Assembly (NCBI RefSeq): GCF_000732925.1
Contig: NZ_CP008953.1
Location: forward strand, 8,301,001 to 8,365,000
Length of the DNA: 64,000 bases
Direction: 5' to 3'
DNA from: Amycolatopsis japonica
GTDB lineage: Bacteria; Actinomycetota; Actinomycetes; Mycobacteriales; Pseudonocardiaceae
The notes under the pieces were generated by a model. It ran no database searches and was not told the origin of the DNA. It saw nothing but the letters and a program-made list of their open reading frames with translations. This document shows positions 60,286-64,000 of the stretch, one piece after another. A program made the position numbers and the translations under genes. Every line of letters starts with the position of its first letter. Within the stretch, counting starts at the first letter, position 1.

Positions 60286-61530
60286 TCAGCCGATGGCGGT
60301 GTTCAACAGGAGGTCCACGGCCTTGTCGTTACGCGTGGTCTCCCGGACGATCACCTCGTCGGGCGGGTAGAAACCGGGGTTCGAACCCCGCGGGTACATC
60401 TCGAAGGTGAAGCTCAGGATCTTGTGGGTGCCCCACATCCAGTCGTCGATCGTCCCGTCGGTGATGTACAGGTCGCTCGACTGCTGCGGCGTGTAGCCGT
60501 TGGTCGCCGCCAGCTGCCGTCCCAGCGTCTGGAACCGCTGCGCCTCGGCCGCCGTCATGCCGGGTGCGGTGTCGTTGTAGGTGAAGCCGAACGGCCACAG
60601 CACGAGCTCCGAGTAGGTGTGGAAGTCGATGCTCGCCTTGATCTGCTGGACGCCGCCGATCTTGCGCGAGTTGACGAAGTTGGACACCGCGCGGGTCTCC
60701 GGGGCGGAGAACGCCGACGGGCCGCGGTAGGTCTCACTGGTGGTCGAGCCCGACGAACCGCCGCAGCAGCCCCAGTTGTAACCCCAGTTGCGGTTGGGGT
60801 CGGTGCCGTTGCCCTGGCGGTTCTTGCGCCAGTACTTGTAGCTGCCGCCGGAGATGTCGTACTCCGAGCCGTCGGGGTTGACGTTCGGAATCACGTAGAT
60901 CTCGGTGCTGTCGACGAAGCGCTTGATCGCCGGGTCCGAGGCGTAGCCCTGGGTGAACCGGTTCACGATCCGCAGGCACATCTCGGTGGTGAGGTGCTCA
61001 CGCGCGTGCTGGTTGCAGGTGAACAGGACCTCCGGCTCGTTCTCGTCCGTACCGACGTTGTCGCTGATCTTCAGCATGTTCAACGCCCGGCCCTGATACG
61101 AGTTGCCGACGCTGCTCAACCGCGCGATCGACCCGTAGTTCGACTGGGCGTTGCGCAGTTCCGTCGTCACTTCGGCGTAGTTGTGGAAACCGGAGTCCGA
61201 CGGCGGGAAGTCGTTGATCGCGTTGGTGCCGACCTTCTCGGACCGGTCGACCACGCCACGCTGCTCGACGCGGTAGCCGAGCGAGCGGATCTTCGCCGCG
61301 TCGCGCGCCTCGCCGATGAACGTGGTCGTGCCGCCCGCGGAACCGAGGACGTCGACGCCCAGCCGGGAGATCTGGGTGCGCTGCTGGGAAGTCCCGGTGC
61401 CGAAGACCTCGTAGATCTGGACCTGCGCGTCCTCGGCCTGCTGGTCCGCGGTCGCCGGGCTCGCGGCGACCGGGATGGTGAACGCCGCGACGGCCGCGAT
61501 CGCCACGGCCATGCACCGTCTTATGCGCAT
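60286..61530 (-). CDS. Secreted zinc carboxypeptidase (M14 family)
   Basis: 414 residues. Sec signal peptide (1-29, ending ATA), pro-region to about 110, then an M14 domain: zinc motif NQHAREHLTTE (HxxE), substrate-binding DPNRNWGYNWG, third zinc His in SIDFHTYSELVLWPFG, and the catalytic Glu in FTFEMYP. Removes C-terminal residues from extracellular peptides and complements the M1 enzymes of this window. Confidence 0.93.
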   Translation of the reverse strand: MRIRRCMAVAIAAVAAFTIPVAASPATADQQAEDAQVQIYEVFGTGTSQQRTQISRLGVDVLGSAGGTTTFIGEARDAAKIRSLGYRVEQRGVVDRSEKVGTNAINDFPPSDSGFHNYAEVTTELRNAQSNYGSIARLSSVGNSYQGRALNMLKISDNVGTDENEPEVLFTCNQHAREHLTTEMCLRIVNRFTQGYASDPAIKRFVDSTEIYVIPNVNPDGSEYDISGGSYKYWRKNRQGNGTDPNRNWGYNWGCCGGSSGSTTSETYRGPSAFSAPETRAVSNFVNSRKIGGVQQIKASIDFHTYSELVLWPFGFTYNDTAPGMTAAEAQRFQTLGRQLAATNGYTPQQSSDLYITDGTIDDWMWGTHKILSFTFEMYPRGSNPGFYPPDEVIVRETTRNDKAVDLLLNTAIG

Positions 61531-61627
61531 CGTCGTCTCCTAGCTCTCAGGCAAGGGAAGGGAACCTCACCATGGCCGGAGCAGGCAGGGGGAACAATCC
61601 GTAACGGTACGGATCTAATGCGTATTT

Positions 61628-62215
61628 CTAGCCGTAGTTCGCGAAACAGAGCGCTTCGATGTCACCACGCAGTGCGGCGAACGGCCGCCGCCGGACGCGC
61701 TGCTGGACGATCGCACCGAGCAGATAGGACAGTAGGGCCCGCGCTCGCGCCCGCGGGTCTTCGACGTCGAGCGGGGCGAGCAGTTCCGCGAGCAGTTCGG
61801 TGATCGACGTCAGCATCACGTCGATGGCCTGAGGGTGCTGCGCGCGGCCCGCGGCGATCCAGTACTCGAACCAGAGGAAGGCCGCGTTCGGACGGCCGGA
61901 GAACTCGGCGAGGAAGGCCTCCAGCGCGGCGAAGAGCCGCTCATCCGGGTGATCGTGTTTCGCCGATATTTTGCGCAAATCGGCGGTGAACGTTGTGATG
62001 TGCGCCGCCATCGCCCGGTCGATCAAGACGTCGATGTCCGCGAAGTAGTAATGAATCGCACTCTTCGTGAGCGGCCCGGCGTCCGCGATCGCCCGCACGG
62101 TGCAGCCCGCGAGCCCGTCCCTGGCGAGCACGACACGCGCCGCTTCGACGATCTGTTCCTGTTTCTGCAGCTGATTCGGGGAGAGCCGCGCGCTGCGGCC
62201 GGGAACGGCGGTCAC
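61628..62215 (-). CDS. TetR-family transcriptional repressor
   Basis: 195 residues. N-terminal HTH TVRAIADAGPLTKSAIHYYF and a ligand-binding helical bundle. A good inverted repeat lies upstream of its start, suggesting autoregulation and possible control of the divergent GreA-like gene. Confidence 0.9.
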   Translation of the reverse strand: MTAVPGRSARLSPNQLQKQEQIVEAARVVLARDGLAGCTVRAIADAGPLTKSAIHYYFADIDVLIDRAMAAHITTFTADLRKISAKHDHPDERLFAALEAFLAEFSGRPNAAFLWFEYWIAAGRAQHPQAIDVMLTSITELLAELLAPLDVEDPRARARALLSYLLGAIVQQRVRRRPFAALRGDIEALCFANYG

Positions 62216-62237
62216 GAAGTTCCTTACACCAAGTAGT

Positions 62238-62274
62238 CAGGACATGAGCCCTGAATCTTAGGGCAAGTGTCCTG
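62238..62274. promoter_or_regulatory. Inverted repeat, candidate TetR operator
   Basis: CAGGACATGAGCCCT (62238-62252) and AGGGCAAGTGTCCTG (62260-62274); the arms pair at CAGGACA and GCCCT. It lies 23 bases upstream of the tetR start and before the divergent GreA-like gene. Confidence 0.55.
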
Positions 62275-62338
62275 TCCGATCACAGCGGGTGAAAAATCTA
62301 GGTGGCTAGCCGTCGATCCGTAGCGGACAATGCCCGGC

Positions 62339-62803
62339 ATGGTGACCTCAGGGGACAACGGGTTCAGCCCGGCCGCACGACGGCAGCTGGAGAAGGAACT
62401 CGCCGATCTGCGTGCGCAGCGCGACGCGATGGCGCCGCTCGTCGGCGAGCAGGAACGAACCGGCGACGCCGCCGACCAGGCCGAGGTGCTGGACCGCGCG
62501 GAGGCCGCCGCCTACCTCGACCGGCGCATCGCCGACGTCGCGGCGAAACTCGAGCACGGCGGCCGTAACAGCAAGGGCCTGCTCCCCGACGGCACCACCG
62601 TCACCCTCAGGTTCGCCGACGGCGACGAGGACGAGCTCCACATCGTCACGATCCCCGGCGAGGACGCGGACGCCTCCACGGTCACCTCGGACAGCCCGCT
62701 CGGCCTCGCGCTCGTCGGCGCGAAGGAGGGCGACGAGATCACGTACCGGACGCCGCGTGGCGAGACCAGCGCCACCGTCGTCACGCTGAAGCCGCCTGCC
62801 TGA
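62339..62803 (+). CDS. GreA/GreB-family transcript cleavage factor-like protein
   Basis: About 154 residues. N-terminal coiled coil (ARRQLEKELADLRAQRD, with acidic GDAADQAEVLDRAEA at the tip) and C-terminal FKBP-like domain (SPLGLALVGAKEGDEITYRTP). Gre factors rescue stalled RNA polymerase; such extra copies in actinobacteria may have altered roles. The ATG at 62339 is chosen; ATG at 62330 is possible. No clear ribosome-binding site. Confidence 0.85.
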   Translation: MVTSGDNGFSPAARRQLEKELADLRAQRDAMAPLVGEQERTGDAADQAEVLDRAEAAAYLDRRIADVAAKLEHGGRNSKGLLPDGTTVTLRFADGDEDELHIVTIPGEDADASTVTSDSPLGLALVGAKEGDEITYRTPRGETSATVVTLKPPA

Positions 62804-62820
62804 CCTGGCACTCCCCCGGA

Positions 62821-62875
62821 TGTCATGAAAGGGTCGTTCAGGACACTTTTCGTCCTGAACGACCCTTTCATGACA
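62821..62875. terminator. Bidirectional hairpin, family E-like
   Basis: Perfect 24-base arms (62821-62844, 62852-62875) around ACTTTTC, between convergent genes. The arm contains TCATGAAAGGGTCGTTCAGG. Confidence 0.85.
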
Positions 62876-62894
62876 CTTGAGCACCGGTCAGGCT

Positions 62895-64000
62895 TCACGC
62901 GCCCGGACGGCACAGCACCGGATTCGCCAGCTCGGCGCACGGCCGATGCCCGTGCGACCGCACGATGTCCTTGCCGACCTGATTCGTCAGGTACCGCAGG
63001 AAGCTCGCGACGAGCGAGTCGGCCTTCGGCTCGCCGAACGTGTACGCGTACTCGGTCTCCCAGAACGGATAGGCCGCGTGGATCGCGCCCTCCAGCGTCG
63101 CCTGGTGGCCGTCGATCCGCACCGGCAGCACGTCCTCGCGTTTCGTGGCGGCGCCCAGTTCGCTGTACCCGAGCGCGCCCGGCACCCGCGACACCGCGTC
63201 GAGGACGTCGTTCGTGGACGGCTTCGCGCACCGCACCACTCCCGGCTGGGCACCCGGCGCCGGTTTGAGGCAGTCGTCGGAGTTGTCGCCGGGCTCCCGT
63301 TTGCCCGCCAGGATCTGCCCCTCGAACGTCCGCCGCGTGCCGGAGTCCGAATGCCGGTCGACGAGCCGGACCGGCCGGTCCTTGCCGCCGATCTCCCGCC
63401 AGTTCGCGATCTTGCCGTCGTAGACGTCGCGGATCTGCGCGAGCGTGAGGTCCTGGACCCCGGCCTCTTTGTTGATCACGAGCGTGAACAGCGAGAACGC
63501 GACCGGACGCGGCAGCAGTTGCGGGAAGCCCTCGCCCTTGGCGCCGTCGGAGAACGCCAGCACGCCTTCGTTCCCGGCCTGGTTCAGGCTGCCGAGCCCT
63601 TCCGCGCTCCCCCGGGTGTCGAAGACGAACGACGCACCCGGGCACGTCTTCGCGTAGGAAGCCGTCGCTTCCTTCAGCACCGGCGCGAACGCCGTCGATC
63701 CGGTGATCGTGAGCTTCCCGGACGCGCAGTCCAGCGGCGGCGGCTTCTCGTCGAAGAACAGGGAGCGGGTCAGCTGGAAGATGCTGATCACCACGAGGAA
63801 CAGGATGAGCGCGATCACCGAACTCGTCGGGCCGGTGCGGCTTTTGGTCTCGCGGAGGCTGCCACCCTTGATCTCGCCGACGACCTGGGGATCGTCGAAA
63901 TCGTCGGGCGATCCGTTGGGGATCCGGTCGAGCACGGCGAGGATCTTGTAGTGCGCGCCGCGGTTCAGCGGCACCCTCGGCAGGTCGATCACGCCCGCCG
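62895..64000 (-). CDS. Membrane-anchored PstS-like substrate-binding protein (5' end probably outside window)
   Basis: At least 365 residues. A GTG at 63992 is in frame, but the frame stays open to the window edge and the first 55 residues look like the end of an upstream domain, so the true start is probably outside. One membrane helix (VIALILFLVVISIFQLTRSLFF) is followed by a periplasmic-binding domain: LTITGSTAFAPVLKEA, FDTRGSAEGLGSL and SDSGTRRTFEG, the pattern of phosphate-binding PstS proteins. The ligand is not certain, and no pst transporter is visible. Confidence 0.8.
   Translation of the reverse strand, partial: AGVIDLPRVPLNRGAHYKILAVLDRIPNGSPDDFDDPQVVGEIKGGSLRETKSRTGPTSSVIALILFLVVISIFQLTRSLFFDEKPPPLDCASGKLTITGSTAFAPVLKEATASYAKTCPGASFVFDTRGSAEGLGSLNQAGNEGVLAFSDGAKGEGFPQLLPRPVAFSLFTLVINKEAGVQDLTLAQIRDVYDGKIANWREIGGKDRPVRLVDRHSDSGTRRTFEGQILAGKREPGDNSDDCLKPAPGAQPGVVRCAKPSTNDVLDAVSRVPGALGYSELGAATKREDVLPVRIDGHQATLEGAIHAAYPFWETEYAYTFGEPKADSLVASFLRYLTNQVGKDIVRSHGHRPCAELANPVLCRPGA

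Noticed and set aside
1..64000. tRNA or rRNA genes
   Set aside because: No cloverleaf or rRNA-like stretch was noticed in the intergenic regions; a tRNAscan-SE run would be needed to exclude them fully.

Overview
The window is 64 kb of high-GC actinobacterial chromosome. Lsr2, the heme oxygenase MhuD, type VII (ESX) accessory proteins, GTG/TTG starts and the conserved order clpC - lsr2 - lysS - coaX/panD/panC - folK/B/P/E - ftsH - hpt - tilS point to the Pseudonocardiaceae, most likely Amycolatopsis or a close relative. That genus call is inference from gene content and order, not from a search.

1-25 kb is mostly accessory. It starts with the 3' end of a cell-wall amidase and an MFS exporter. 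A cyclodipeptide synthase (CDPS) operon follows: CDPS, NCS1-type permease, LysR regulator, with a divergent second LysR. Next come a rhodanese with a secreted thioredoxin, an MhuD/sirtuin pair, a DrrAB-type drug exporter, a large AfsR-type regulator and an Hsp70-like membrane protein. Three paralogous M1-type secreted peptidases lie at 1.9, 9.4 and 20.6 kb; the first has lost its zinc-binding motif. At 24.5-25.2 kb a toxin-antitoxin pair is damaged: the antitoxin is intact, but the toxin is reduced to its last 33 codons and abuts an inverted pair of 21-bp tandem repeat arrays.

25-57 kb is the conserved housekeeping block, almost all on the minus strand: protein quality control (clpC, ftsH), nucleoid (lsr2), lysS, pantothenate/CoA (coaX, panD, panC and a DUF2520 partner), folate (folK, folB, folP, folE), purine salvage (hpt), tRNA modification (tilS), a PBP4-type carboxypeptidase and pyrophosphatase. 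Insertions in this block include an iron-regulated FhuF-type reductase behind an IdeR/DmdR box, two methyltransferases, a PrsW protease, a MerR regulator, and a type VII module of two EspG-like proteins, a PPE-like protein and a small helical partner. folE carries a 324-residue LAGLIDADG intein directly before its zinc-binding cysteine.

57-64 kb holds glyA behind a ZTP (pfl) riboswitch, a divergent ribosomal L11 paralogue coupled to a small zinc-finger protein, a gamma-carbonic-anhydrase-like protein, an M14 carboxypeptidase, a TetR regulator, a GreA-like factor and a partial substrate-binding protein. The L11 paralogue and the MerR gene 18 kb away have the same promoter: TTGACT, a 19-bp dyad spacer, a -10, then ATG seven bases later. 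This suggests one drug-sensing regulon. The L11 copy lacks the two prolines where thiopeptides bind.

Scattered through the window are short, strong palindromes of a few sequence families. They sit almost only at gene 3' ends, and in six genes the stop codon lies inside the palindrome.
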